This document shows, one piece after another, positions 52,423 to 62,117 of a DNA stretch of 64,000 bases (within the stretch, counting starts at the first letter, position 1; each line of letters starts with the position of its first letter). The translations under genes and the position numbers were made by a program. The notes beneath the pieces are model-generated. The model did not search any database. It saw nothing but the letters and a program-made list of their open reading frames with translations, and was not told the origin of the DNA. Source of the DNA: Bacillota bacterium (lineage in GTDB: Bacteria; Bacillota; SHA-98; Ch115); the NCBI GenBank assembly GCA_013178415.1, contig JABLXA010000004.1, positions 62,001-126,000 of the forward strand, written 5' to 3'.

Positions 52423-55314
52423 TTGTTGTCAGGTGTCAGGGCTATATCAGGCATCGGCGCCGAGGTCGAACCATATGACGCAAGAGATAGGGAGCGATCT
52501 CTGGCTGAGGCGCATACAATGGAGTTTGAGGAAGTTGCGCGAATTATGGGGGTGAATCTCGAGCATGGGCTTCCCTCCGAAGAAGCTGCCAAGAGACTGG
52601 CCAGGTATGGGCCGAATGCTCTTCAGGAGGAAAAGCCCAGAAGCATCCTTGAAATGCTTTTTGAGCAGTTCAAGGATTTTTTAGTTTTGATCCTTATAGC
52701 TTCCACTTTTATTGCCGCCCTGCTCGGGGAGATCCTGGATGCCGGGGTCATTCTGGTGATAGTTATACTAAATGCCATAATGGGACTCGTGCAGGAGAGA
52801 AGGGCAGAGAGGGCTTTGAGCGCCCTTAAGAAGATGGCCGCCCCCATAGCCACAGTGATTAGGGATGGGAAAACGCTGAAGGTCCCCGCGGCGGATCTCA
52901 CGCCGGGCGATGTGGTGGTGTTGCAGGCCGGTGATTTGATCCCCGCAGATATTCGTCTTTTTGAGGCAGTCAACTTGAAAGTCGACGAAGCGCCATTGAC
53001 AGGGGAATCGGTGCCGGTTGAAAAAGACGCAAGGGCGTTGCTCGAGCCTAAGAGCCCGCTGGGCGATAGGATCAACATGGCGTATATGGGGACTGTAGTA
53101 ACCTACGGCCGTGGCAGTGGGATTGTCACCTCCATAGGTATGGCCACTGAGATCGGCAAGATAGCAAAGCTTATTTCAACCTATGAGCAGGAAGAAACTC
53201 CTCTCCAGCGAAAACTCGGGGCCTTCGGCAAGTGGCTTGGGGTAGCCTGTCTTGCCATCTGCGCGCTGGTGTTTAGCCTTGGGCTCCTCAGGGGCGAGGC
53301 GCCTTTTGAGATGTTCATGACAGCCGTAAGCCTCGCGGTAGCCGCTATTCCAGAGGGACTGCCGGCAATAGTCACGGTGGTCCTTGCCCTGGGAGTTCAA
53401 AAGATGATAGCCAGAAATGCCATTATAAGGCGTCTCCCGGCCGTAGAAACCCTGGGGTGCGCGACTTACATATGTTCCGACAAGACTGGAACCCTTACGG
53501 AAAACAAGATGATGGTTGTTAAGGCTTATCTGGCGTCTGGGGAGGTTTTCGATGTTACAGGGAAGGGGTATGAGCCGGTCGGGGAATTTCGATTATCTCG
53601 CTCATCTGGCGGCGGGGCCGACGGCGGTGCAGTTGGTGAATCCCGCCTGCGCGAGGCTTCAGGTAATGTGGCTAACGACCAGCCGAGCCTGTCTGATGGT
53701 CAGGGAGAGCTGGCTGGTAAGCGGCGGGAATCGGTGAATCCCCTTGAGGATGAGGAGCTAAAGCTTCTTTTGACGATCGGCGCGGCCTGTAATGACGCGT
53801 CCATTCAGAAAAAAGCTGATGGCACCTATGATATTGTGGGAGATCCCACGGAGGGAGCCCTTGTGGTCTTGGCTGAAAAGGGCGGTATTTCAGTTGATCA
53901 GTTGAGGAAGAAGGCGCAAAGGCTCCAGGAGATCCCATTTGACTCACACCGCAAGCGGATGACCACGATCCACAATTATTCTGGGACCACATATGCCTTT
54001 GTGAAGGGCGCTCCGGACATCTTGCTGTCATTGTCGACTCATTATTTGACCCGTACCGGGATAGCGCGCCTAGATGACACTAAGCGACAGGATTTTGCCC
54101 GGAATCTTGAGGAAATGGCGGCATCCGGCCTCAGAACTCTGGGGATGGCTTATCGTAAACTTGATAAGGTGCCGCAAGAATTAAAACCTGAGGAGATCGA
54201 AATTGATCTGGTATTTGTCGGCGCAGTAGGAATGATGGATCCCGTAAGGCAGGATGTTGCTCCTGCCGTCAGGGTGTGCCAGCAAGCCGGTATTCGTCCA
54301 GTCATGATCACCGGTGACTATCCGCTTACAGCCAGGGCGATTGCGAAAGAGCTTGGGATGCTTGGCGAATCCGGAAGGGTGCTCTCTGGGCCAGAATTAG
54401 AGGCCATCTCCGACGATGAGTTGGATGAATTGGTGGAACAGGTGAGGGTTTATGCCAGGGTTTCACCTGAACATAAATTGAGAATAGTTGAATCTCTCAA
54501 GAGGCGAGGCCAAGTGGTAGCCATGACAGGTGACGGGGTTAATGATGCTCCGGCCCTGAGAAAGGCCGATATTGGCGTCGCCATGGGCATAACTGGCACG
54601 GATGTGGCAAAAGGCGCATCTGATATGATCCTGACTGATGACAATTTTGCCAGCATTGTTGCCGCCGTGGAGCAGGGGAGGACCATCTTTGAAAACATAC
54701 GCAAGTTCATAATCTACCTTCTCTCCTGTAATATTGGGGAACTCCTGATATTTCTCATCGCGATCTTGGCCGGCCTTCCAAGGCCTCTTGTGCCGGTCCA
54801 GATCTTGATGATAAACTTGGTGACTGATGGACTTCCTGCACTGGCGCTAGGTGTTGAGCCGGCTGAGCCCGGGATCATGAACGTCCCGCCGAGGGATCCT
54901 AAGGAAGGTATACTTAATGGCCCTGTGATCGCGCGCCTGGTTTTCATTGGCGCCTTGATTGCCATCGCCACGTTAACGCCACTATTCTTTGCGGAAAGAT
55001 GGGGCATCCCGGTAGAGAGGGCGCGGACCATGGCCTTTGCCACAATGGGATTTGCAGAGCTATGGCGAGCCTTGGGGAGCAGGTCGGAGAGGAGATTCGT
55101 ATTTACTCTATCTCCTCTATCTAATCCACAGCTAGTGGTAGCCATTGGGCTTTCCGCGCTCCTTATCCTAATGACCATCACTATTGGCGGTCTCGCCGAA
55201 TTGTTTGAGATGAGCCCATTGACTGGACATGAATGGGAGGAAATCATGCTTATGAGCCTCATTCCTCTTGCAGGTACTGAGTTGCTTAAGATAAGGTTCA
55301 TGTCGAGGTCATAG
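52423..55314 (+). CDS. P-type calcium-transporting ATPase (SERCA/PMCA-like)
   Basis: A 963-residue P2-type ATPase. It has the actuator motif LTGESVPV, the phosphorylation motif ICSDKTGTLTENKMMV, KGAPDILL in the nucleotide domain, MITGDYPLTARAIAKELGML and MTGDGVNDAPALRKADIGVAM. The membrane motif VAAIPEGLPAIVTVVLALG is typical of calcium pumps. The nucleotide domain has an insertion of about 50 Gly/Ser-rich residues after YEPVGEF. It pumps calcium or manganese out of the cytoplasm. AGGAGG lies just before the GTG at 52417, so the TTG at 52423 is a likelier start. Confidence 0.93.
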   Translation: MLSGVRAISGIGAEVEPYDARDRERSLAEAHTMEFEEVARIMGVNLEHGLPSEEAAKRLARYGPNALQEEKPRSILEMLFEQFKDFLVLILIASTFIAALLGEILDAGVILVIVILNAIMGLVQERRAERALSALKKMAAPIATVIRDGKTLKVPAADLTPGDVVVLQAGDLIPADIRLFEAVNLKVDEAPLTGESVPVEKDARALLEPKSPLGDRINMAYMGTVVTYGRGSGIVTSIGMATEIGKIAKLISTYEQEETPLQRKLGAFGKWLGVACLAICALVFSLGLLRGEAPFEMFMTAVSLAVAAIPEGLPAIVTVVLALGVQKMIARNAIIRRLPAVETLGCATYICSDKTGTLTENKMMVVKAYLASGEVFDVTGKGYEPVGEFRLSRSSGGGADGGAVGESRLREASGNVANDQPSLSDGQGELAGKRRESVNPLEDEELKLLLTIGAACNDASIQKKADGTYDIVGDPTEGALVVLAEKGGISVDQLRKKAQRLQEIPFDSHRKRMTTIHNYSGTTYAFVKGAPDILLSLSTHYLTRTGIARLDDTKRQDFARNLEEMAASGLRTLGMAYRKLDKVPQELKPEEIEIDLVFVGAVGMMDPVRQDVAPAVRVCQQAGIRPVMITGDYPLTARAIAKELGMLGESGRVLSGPELEAISDDELDELVEQVRVYARVSPEHKLRIVESLKRRGQVVAMTGDGVNDAPALRKADIGVAMGITGTDVAKGASDMILTDDNFASIVAAVEQGRTIFENIRKFIIYLLSCNIGELLIFLIAILAGLPRPLVPVQILMINLVTDGLPALALGVEPAEPGIMNVPPRDPKEGILNGPVIARLVFIGALIAIATLTPLFFAERWGIPVERARTMAFATMGFAELWRALGSRSERRFVFTLSPLSNPQLVVAIGLSALLILMTITIGGLAELFEMSPLTGHEWEEIMLMSLIPLAGTELLKIRFMSRS

Positions 55315-55420
55315 ACCGCCAGAACCAATGACACCAATGACTGGCATCTGACATCGGTGAAATGCCGCCGGGAGGAAACTGCCCATAGGGCGGCTATTCC
55401 CCGGCGCCGGTCTCCTCGAG

Positions 55421-55543
55421 CTATTTGAGTTTATTGGCGAACCAGGCGGTATGAAGATCCTCGTCGATGAGATTTGCCCAGAGGAGGTCAGATAATTCGC
55501 GGTTGTCCCCGATTTTGACTATGAGGTCTTTGTAATCGCGCAT
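55421..55543 (-). CDS. Very small ferritin-like (rubrerythrin-type) fragment
   Basis: A 40-residue frame, MRDYKDLIVKIGDNRELSD and on to LIDEDLHTAWFANKLK, with the pattern of the last two helices of a ferritin-like protein. Upstream in the same frame QKLL, a TAA stop and then EEKAM continue the helix pattern, so this is either the remnant of a longer gene or a short protein using GAGG eight bases before the ATG. The metal-binding set is incomplete. Confidence 0.4.
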   Translation of the reverse strand: MRDYKDLIVKIGDNRELSDLLWANLIDEDLHTAWFANKLK

Positions 55544-55815
55544 GGCCTTTTCCTCTTATAGAAGCTTTTGTATCCATGTAGGTTCCCCCTGTGTTAGATT
55601 GCCCCGGCTTGGAAACCTTATAACAGGATGGCAGGAAATCAAGAATGGTCCGCGAATTATAGCATTCGCGGGCGGAATGGCAAACCGTTCCATGGTAGGT
55701 GCTCATGTCGCCAGGGGGCGTCGTTATCAGCGGAATACAAAATCAAGGGTGAAGGGAGTGAAAAGGCGCATTTCCCCTCTCAATGAGAATTGGGAGGTGC
55801 TCTGCGCCAGACTGG

Positions 55816-56871
55816 GTGGAACTGAGCGAATTCTTGCGGACAATACTAACTGAAACGGGTGTTTCGGGCCATGAGTTCAAGGTTGCCGATGCCATAGATG
55901 GATTCTGGAAAGGTCTCGTAGATGAGATAAGACATGATAAGCTCGGAAACCTTATAGCCCTAAAGCGCGGTCAAGGTGGCGGCACGGCCCCGAAGATCAT
56001 GTTAGCCGCCCATATGGATGAGATCGGCATGATGGTTACCATGATCGAAAAAGAAGGGGCGCTGAGGTTCGCGACGGTGGGCGGGATAGACCAACGCGTC
56101 CTGGTGGCGCAGGAAGTCATCGTACATGGCCGCCGGGATCTTCCAGGCGTAATTGGCGCTAAGCCCCCACACATCCAAGATCCCGACGAGCAGAAAAAGG
56201 CCGTTAAAATGGAGAACCTCTATATTGATGTGGGTTTGCCAAAGGATGAACTGGAAAAGCTGGTATCTGTGGGAGATTTGATCACATTTCAGCGGGAACC
56301 AGTCTTACTGAAAAATGGCTTGCTAGCAGCGAAGGCGCTTGACGACCGAGCAGGGGTCGGCATGTTGTTTGAGTGCCTCAAGCGACTTGCTTATATTAAG
56401 CATGTGGCAGATGTCTACTGCGTCGCCACGGTCCAGGAGGAAGTCGGTATCCGGGGCGCTATGGTGAGCACATATGGTGTGGCCCCTGACATAGGCATAG
56501 CCATTGATGTAGGTCATGGAGATTCGCCAAATGTGCCTGAATATTTGACTTTGGGGCTTGGCAAGGGACCGGCGATAGCGTTTGGCCCTCAGGTGCACCC
56601 GGGAATCTATGATAGACTTGTTCAAGTTGCCAAGGATGATGGAATACCATATCAAGTTGAATCATCGCCGCACCCTGGCGGCACCGACGCATGGTCTATT
56701 CAGACAACGCGGGAAGGTGTCCCTTCGGCGCTCATTTCCATCCCTCTGCGATACATGCACACTTCGGTAGAAACCGTTTCCCTGGACGACATCAAGAGGG
56801 GTGGACAATTACTGGCCTCCTTTATTGCCAGTATCGACACTTCTTTCATGGAGGGATTGAAATGGTCCTAG
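55816..56871 (+). CDS. M42-family aminopeptidase, first of three
   Basis: A 351-residue metallo-aminopeptidase. The family pattern is clear: LTETGVSGHEFKVADAI, MLAAHMDEIGMMVTMIEKEG (first metal His and Asp), AKALDDRAGVGML (bridging Asp), TVQEEVGIRGA (catalytic Glu-Glu), IAIDVGHGDSP and HPGGTDAWSIQ (late metal and substrate residues). M42 enzymes form TET-like dodecamers that trim peptides. The GTG at 55816 matches the family N-terminus; the frame opens at 55783. The 3' end overlaps the next gene by 10 bp. Confidence 0.92.
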   Translation: MELSEFLRTILTETGVSGHEFKVADAIDGFWKGLVDEIRHDKLGNLIALKRGQGGGTAPKIMLAAHMDEIGMMVTMIEKEGALRFATVGGIDQRVLVAQEVIVHGRRDLPGVIGAKPPHIQDPDEQKKAVKMENLYIDVGLPKDELEKLVSVGDLITFQREPVLLKNGLLAAKALDDRAGVGMLFECLKRLAYIKHVADVYCVATVQEEVGIRGAMVSTYGVAPDIGIAIDVGHGDSPNVPEYLTLGLGKGPAIAFGPQVHPGIYDRLVQVAKDDGIPYQVESSPHPGGTDAWSIQTTREGVPSALISIPLRYMHTSVETVSLDDIKRGGQLLASFIASIDTSFMEGLKWS

Positions 56872-57893
56872 CGAGGCTCAGTGAATGCGCCGGGATCTCT
56901 GGCCGGGAGTCTGAGGTGCGGAATGCCATAAAGGATGAGATCAAGGACTATGTTGATGAGATTAAAGTAGATGCCCTGGGCAATTTAATTGCCATGAAAA
57001 AGGGCAGCAAGGCAAACAACAACACTCGGGTGATGCTCGCTGCCCACATGGATGAAGTGGGCCTGATGGTTACATATATCGATAAATCAGGTATGCTTCG
57101 CATTCATCCTGTTGGCTCTGTCGACCCGAGAGTGCTGGTTTCTAAGGCGGTATTCGTCGGCAAGGATAAGATTCCCGGGGTTATTGGCGCCAAGGCCATT
57201 CATTTACAGGAACGTGAGGAAAGGGAGACGCCTTTCAAATTGGACCAGTTATTGGTCGATATCGGCGCCAAAGACAAGGAAGAAGCCGAAAAACTCGTGA
57301 AACTTGGCGATGCTGTGGTGTTCGCCACGCGATACCAGCAGATTGGAAACAACAGGGCCAAGGGCAAGGCATTCGATGACCGTGTAGGATGCGCCGTCCT
57401 GGTGGAGGTTCTCAAGGAGAGGTGGGATTTCACCATTTATGGAGTGTTCACCGCCCAAGAAGAGGTGGGAGGGCGGGGGGCCACGGTGGCGGCCTATGCC
57501 ATAAATCCAGACCTCGCCGTGGTCTTCGAGGGGACCACCGCATCTGATGTTCCTGAAGCTAAAGAACATGCATATTGCACCACTTTAGGCAAGGGACCGG
57601 CGCTTACCTTCATGGACAGGTCTGTGCTGGTGAAGAAGGATATAACCAGGAGGTTGCTCGAGGTCGCCGAAAAAAAGGAGATTCCCGTTCAATTTAGACG
57701 AACGACCGCAGGTGGAACTGATGCGGGCCGGATCTACCTCCAAAGGGAAGGCATTCCATCAGAGGTGGTGTCAGTTCCAACTCGATATATACATTCACCG
57801 GTCTCGGTAGTAGACCTGAGCGATGTTGACAACACGGTGAAGCTCACCAATGAATTTCTGAGGAGCATTCAAGATAGGGGGTTGCCACTTTGA
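56862..57893 (+). CDS. M42-family aminopeptidase, second of three
   Basis: A 343-residue paralogue of the preceding enzyme. It has CAGISGRESEVRNAIKDEI, VMLAAHMDEVGLMVTYIDK, GKAFDDRVGCAVLVEVL, GVFTAQEEVGGRGATVAAY and TTAGGTDAGRIYL. All metal-ligand positions look intact. The start at 56862 has GGAGG seven bases upstream, inside the first gene. It overlaps the third gene by four bases (TTGA), so translation is coupled. Different surface residues suggest different specificity or mixed complexes. Confidence 0.92.
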   Translation: MVLARLSECAGISGRESEVRNAIKDEIKDYVDEIKVDALGNLIAMKKGSKANNNTRVMLAAHMDEVGLMVTYIDKSGMLRIHPVGSVDPRVLVSKAVFVGKDKIPGVIGAKAIHLQEREERETPFKLDQLLVDIGAKDKEEAEKLVKLGDAVVFATRYQQIGNNRAKGKAFDDRVGCAVLVEVLKERWDFTIYGVFTAQEEVGGRGATVAAYAINPDLAVVFEGTTASDVPEAKEHAYCTTLGKGPALTFMDRSVLVKKDITRRLLEVAEKKEIPVQFRRTTAGGTDAGRIYLQREGIPSEVVSVPTRYIHSPVSVVDLSDVDNTVKLTNEFLRSIQDRGLPL

Positions 57894-58891
57894 AGGAATT
57901 GATTCGGAAGCTCGTGGAAACTTATGGGCCTTCTGGTTCAGAGGAACGGATCAGGGATACCATTAAGAGTGAGATAGAGGGATTAGTAGATGAGGTGAGG
58001 GTGGATCCACTCGGCAATTTAATCGCGCATAAAACAGGTTCAGGTGCCAGGGTCTTGATAGCCGCCCACATGGACGAGATCGGGGTCATCGTGACTTTCA
58101 TCGATGACAACGGCTTCTTGAGGTTTTCCAATGTTGGCGGTGTGAGGCCGCATGTCCTGTTAGGCTCAAGGGTGATCTTCAAGAACGGAACCATCGGCAC
58201 CTTTGGAACGGAGAGATTAGATGACATCAAGGACCTCAGGTTTGACAAAATGTTCATCGATATCGGCGCCAAGGATCGGAAGAGCGCTGAGGCAAAGGTT
58301 AGCATCGGAGATACTGCTGGCTATCACCGTGAGTTCACTGACTTGGGTGATAGGCTCCTGTCGAAATCTATGGACGACAGGATCGGATGTGCCGTAGCCG
58401 TCGAGGCGATGCGCCGTCTCAAAGGCGTCAAGCTGCCCAATGATGTCTATTTCGCCTTTACCGCCCAGGAAGAGGTGGGGGCCCGCGGGGCAAGGACTGT
58501 TGCATATGGCGTTTCCCCTGATATGGGCATCGCCCTCGACGTGACCGGGACCGGGGATACCCCTGAATCTTTGAAGATGGCTGTCAAGCTTGGGGGAGGC
58601 GCAGCCATAAAGGCCATGGATCGTTCGATCATGGTCCATCCAAAAGTGAAGGATTTCCTCGTGGATGTGGCGAAGCAGGCGAACATCCCTTATCAGATTG
58701 AGATACTGGAGTATGGCGGGACAGACGCAGGTTCGATACATACCACCAAAGAAGGCGTCCCAAGTGGCGTCATCTCGATACCCGCAAGGTATATACACAC
58801 GCCAAATGAGATTGTGGACTATCAGGATGTTGAAAATTCTGTGAAGCTGCTGGTGGAAGCGCTGAAGAGGCCTGTGGAAAAGGTCCTATGA
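57890..58891 (+). CDS. M42-family aminopeptidase, third of three
   Basis: A 333-residue paralogue with YGPSGSEERIRDTIKSEIE, VLIAAHMDEIGVIVTFIDDNG, SKSMDDRIGCAVAVEAM, AFTAQEEVGARGARTVAYG, IALDVTGTGDTPE and GGTDAGSIHTTKEG. Catalytic and metal residues are all present. The TTG start overlaps the previous stop (TTGA). With its neighbours it makes a dedicated peptide-trimming operon, which is unusual because M42 genes usually occur singly or in pairs. Confidence 0.92.
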   Translation: MKELIRKLVETYGPSGSEERIRDTIKSEIEGLVDEVRVDPLGNLIAHKTGSGARVLIAAHMDEIGVIVTFIDDNGFLRFSNVGGVRPHVLLGSRVIFKNGTIGTFGTERLDDIKDLRFDKMFIDIGAKDRKSAEAKVSIGDTAGYHREFTDLGDRLLSKSMDDRIGCAVAVEAMRRLKGVKLPNDVYFAFTAQEEVGARGARTVAYGVSPDMGIALDVTGTGDTPESLKMAVKLGGGAAIKAMDRSIMVHPKVKDFLVDVAKQANIPYQIEILEYGGTDAGSIHTTKEGVPSGVISIPARYIHTPNEIVDYQDVENSVKLLVEALKRPVEKVL

Positions 58892-59004
58892 ATTGGCTAG
58901 ATCCGCTTTGCGGCTCTAGCGGAGCGTCATGAATGGTGAGTCATACACGCCGGGATCCCTGCATATAGGTAACCTGTAACTTCGAGACAGGAGTGGGGAT
59001 TCCG

Positions 59005-60456
59005 GTGTTTCCTTATTCTATGAGACCTATGACTATCCGATTTCTCGCCGTTCGATTTGCGGCTATTCAGCTTCTTTTGGTCATACTTCTTATGGTTCTT
59101 GTCCCTTGCTTTTTGATGCCCTGCCAAGTCTGTGCAGAGACAGGATCACCCTATGACTTTGACACGGACCCCGGGCCCAAGATAATCATAAACATACCGG
59201 CATACAGACTTTATTTCTATCGCCAGAACCAGCTTGTGAAGGATTACCCTATTGCAGTGGGCAAGACGGTTTCCAAGACTATGCTGGGGGAATATACAAT
59301 CGTCCGGAAGGCAAAGAACCCCACATGGTACCCGCCCGATGGTTCGCCCCCGGTTCCTCCCGGACCCAATAATCCGGTGGGGTCCAGGTGGCTTGGCCTG
59401 AACAAAAGCGGTTATGGCATCCATGGGACGAATGCGCCATCATCAATTGGCAAAGCTGTATCATTGGGCTGTATCAGGATGTATGAAGAAGATGTCAAGG
59501 AACTCTATGATATAGCCCCAATTGGCACGAGGGTGAAGTTCATATATGAGACAATAGTGGTGACAACAGATCCCATGCTCAAGGAGACATATATAACCGT
59601 CTTTCCAGATATCTACCAGATGGGGACGAATACTCTCACTCAAGCTTTGAACGCCATAAAGGCGTTGTCCGGCTGGATCAATTTGGAGCCCGATGAATTC
59701 ATCTTGTCTAACCTCTTGAAACAAGCATCGGGGAAGCCATCTGTGTTTCCGAAGCGGGTAGAAATCGCGATCAACGGGTTGAAGCTCAAATCTACAGGAT
59801 TTCAGCAGAGAGGAGAACCGATGCTGCCGGTGGCGGATCTTTTGGCTATGTCCAAAGCCATCGGCGTTTCAAAAATCGCCGGCGCCTCGAAAATCACCGG
59901 TGCCCTGAAAATTCCCGAGGCCCCTAAACAGCCAGGTGGCTCAGGGGAAGCATCTATCCCGACAAGTGGAGGAATAGCGCTGGCTCAGGAACCCGCCGGG
60001 GGAGACGCCGGCAAGAAGGCGCAGGAAGGGGCTCTGCCAGCGCAGGTAGCATCTCTCTACGGGAGGTCATATATTCCTCTGAAAGCGTGTGCCAAACTCC
60101 CTGGTTTCGCCGGCGCTACCTATAAGATGGAACGACAGGGATCAAAGGTTGTGGTTTATCTGGATCTACCCGCGAATTTGCCGGTGAATCCGCCTGAAAA
60201 TCCTCATGCGGCTGCTGGCGCTGGGCCTCCGCAGGGAACCGGCGCTCAGCCACCGGCGTCTATCATGGGGCCAAAACCGGAAGATAAATCGGGACTACAA
60301 AATAAGCCAGAGTTGCAGGATGAGCCGAGGCTACAGAATGAGCCAGAACTGCAGGATGAACCAGGACTGCAGAATAAATCAGAACCGCAGGGTGCGCTGG
60401 AACCGCAGAGTGTATTGGAACCGGGGGTATTGGAACCGGAGAGTGAAATGGAATAG
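59005..60456 (+). CDS. L,D-transpeptidase (YkuD) with copper-amine-oxidase-N-like domain and repeat tail
   Basis: A secreted or membrane-anchored peptidoglycan cross-linking enzyme. A signal-type segment (LLLVILLMVLVPCFLM) leads to the YkuD domain (residues about 60-180) with GIHGTNAPSSIG and SLGCIRMYEEDV, the His and Cys-Arg of the active site. A domain like copper amine oxidase N (about 250-390), with an inserted low-complexity region, follows. The last 65 residues are an 18-bp minisatellite coding for six-residue units (LQNKPE, LQDEPR, LQNEPE, LQDEPG). The GTG at 59005 or 58993 is the start. Confidence 0.88.
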   Translation: MFPYSMRPMTIRFLAVRFAAIQLLLVILLMVLVPCFLMPCQVCAETGSPYDFDTDPGPKIIINIPAYRLYFYRQNQLVKDYPIAVGKTVSKTMLGEYTIVRKAKNPTWYPPDGSPPVPPGPNNPVGSRWLGLNKSGYGIHGTNAPSSIGKAVSLGCIRMYEEDVKELYDIAPIGTRVKFIYETIVVTTDPMLKETYITVFPDIYQMGTNTLTQALNAIKALSGWINLEPDEFILSNLLKQASGKPSVFPKRVEIAINGLKLKSTGFQQRGEPMLPVADLLAMSKAIGVSKIAGASKITGALKIPEAPKQPGGSGEASIPTSGGIALAQEPAGGDAGKKAQEGALPAQVASLYGRSYIPLKACAKLPGFAGATYKMERQGSKVVVYLDLPANLPVNPPENPHAAAGAGPPQGTGAQPPASIMGPKPEDKSGLQNKPELQDEPRLQNEPELQDEPGLQNKSEPQGALEPQSVLEPGVLEPESEME

Positions 60457-60613
60457 TGAAATGGAATCAGGGCAGGCCTCGGACTCAAACCCAGACTCAG
60501 ACCCGGACTTGGGCCCGAAACCATACCCTGATTTGGAGGGGTGACTTCAAGAAGTAGCGCCACATATTAGCCTTAAGTCCTATATAGATCCTGGAGATTC
60601 ATCTCCCCAGGTC

Positions 60614-61825
60614 CTACATATTCAGGAATTTCGAGAGCAAGAGCCCTGCGAGCTCAATTTCTCCATAAGTCTTAGCCTTTTGCCAATCCTTGCTCATTAC
60701 CGCTGTTACAAGGTCAGTAGAGACTCCCAACTCCTGGGAGAGCGCGCTTGCCAGCCTCTCTTTGGCCAAAGTGCCTAGGTGAGTCCAATCCTGATTCAAG
60801 AGGCTCTCGGCCTCCTCCGCTGTCAGACCGTAGGACAGCAGCCTATCTTCCAGAGCTGGTTTGAGATCATCCCTCACGGAATTCCAGCGACCCTCTGCAA
60901 GGGCTTTGACCTGCTGCGGTGTCAGAGCCCCCTTTGATATGGCGCTCACCTTGTTCATCAGGTCCTCCCTTGTGACGATCCCTTTGGCAGAGATGAACTT
61001 AGGCTCACCATATGCGGTGGCGACGATGTTGACGTCATCCCCCTTGCGCAAGTTATCAAGATCTGCCGCCACGGAATTCCGGAATATCTCAGTATCAGGA
61101 CCGAGACTCATGGTTTCCTCGCGCCCGCCCAGCAGCTTCACGGTGACCGTCCGGTACATAGAATCAAAATCCGAAAGCTTTCCGTCGCTGATCTTGAGGT
61201 CGGTGATTGACTTGACCATCGACGCTACTTCTGCCCGGGTGGCGGGGATAGCTGGTTGGAACACCGCGCCAAAGTGAACCGGGATCACTTCCAGCCTGTT
61301 TAGGATCTCGATTGGCTCGAATGCCCAGTGCCCAGGAGCTACATCAGAAAAGGAAGGTTGCCATGGGGTCCTGGGCTGCAATTTTCCGGCGAGGTTGATG
61401 CACCTGGCGAGGGCCACGGCGGCTTCTGCTCTGGTGACCACCCTAGATGGTCCGAAATTCCCGCCTGGATAGCCCGACATGATGCCTCTATCATCCACTG
61501 CAGCAATATAACCCCTTGCCCAGCTATCCTTTTTTACATCCTTGAAGCGAGGTTCGCCGGAAGGCCTTATGGCAAAGGCACGCGCGATAACCTTGGCAAA
61601 TTCCGCCCGGGTTATATTTGCTTCCGGCCTGAATAACCCATCAGGATAGCCCCCGATGATTCCTTCTGATGCAAGGGATTCTATGGCATCTCTTGCCCAG
61701 CTATATTCAGTGTCTTTAAAACCCTTACTAGCGGCTGGGACAACCGACGTGAACATAAAGACAAAAACTGTGGAAAGCGCTGCGATCATAAGTTTGTGAT
61801 ACCTTGCTGAGAAAAAAAACTTCAT
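60614..61825 (-). CDS. S-layer homology domain protein
   Basis: A 403-residue exported protein with three SLH domains. After a signal peptide (LMIAALSTVFVFMFTSVVPA) come FKDTEYSWARDAIESLASEGIIGGYPDGLFRPEANITRAEF-type repeats near 36-95, 98-155 and 165-215, which bind secondary cell-wall polymers. The C-terminal half has a small beta-rich domain and Ala/Leu-rich helices of unknown role. It anchors to the cell wall or S-layer. GGGAGG lies about 11 bases upstream of the ATG. Confidence 0.9.
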   Translation of the reverse strand: MKFFFSARYHKLMIAALSTVFVFMFTSVVPAASKGFKDTEYSWARDAIESLASEGIIGGYPDGLFRPEANITRAEFAKVIARAFAIRPSGEPRFKDVKKDSWARGYIAAVDDRGIMSGYPGGNFGPSRVVTRAEAAVALARCINLAGKLQPRTPWQPSFSDVAPGHWAFEPIEILNRLEVIPVHFGAVFQPAIPATRAEVASMVKSITDLKISDGKLSDFDSMYRTVTVKLLGGREETMSLGPDTEIFRNSVAADLDNLRKGDDVNIVATAYGEPKFISAKGIVTREDLMNKVSAISKGALTPQQVKALAEGRWNSVRDDLKPALEDRLLSYGLTAEEAESLLNQDWTHLGTLAKERLASALSQELGVSTDLVTAVMSKDWQKAKTYGEIELAGLLLSKFLNM

Positions 61826-62064
61826 GGTGAAAGATTACCTCCCGTTTCGGCGCTATTAGTCTTTTTCTACAGATAGCCAAATATCTCCTTTATGTAATGT
61901 GTGGTTGGCATGGTTCGTGCTAGTTAGAATGGCAACTGAAGGGTAGTCTTCCACGAGACCTGAGGAATCTGGATGCGATGATTTCAAGGACGCTGCAAGG
62001 CCTGATTTCTAGATCACGAAAATTGAGCATCTCAGATCGGTTTCATGCTGGGCAGGGAGTTCGG

Positions 62065-62105
62065 GGTAGTCCCCCATGCCGCCATGGCAGCATGGAAGTC
62101 TATCC
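62065..62105. repeat. Partial palindromic dispersed repeat next to array C
   Basis: GGTAGTCCCCCATGCCGCC then ATGGCAGCATGGAAGTCTA, a fragment of the 65-85 bp palindromic repeat, 13 bp before the first dyad of array C. Confidence 0.6.
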
Positions 62106-62117
62106 AAAAGTATGGGC

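Noticed and set aside
60206-60544. Arg/Asn-rich repeat protein
   Set aside because: It is the out-of-frame reading of the minisatellite tail of the L,D-transpeptidase.
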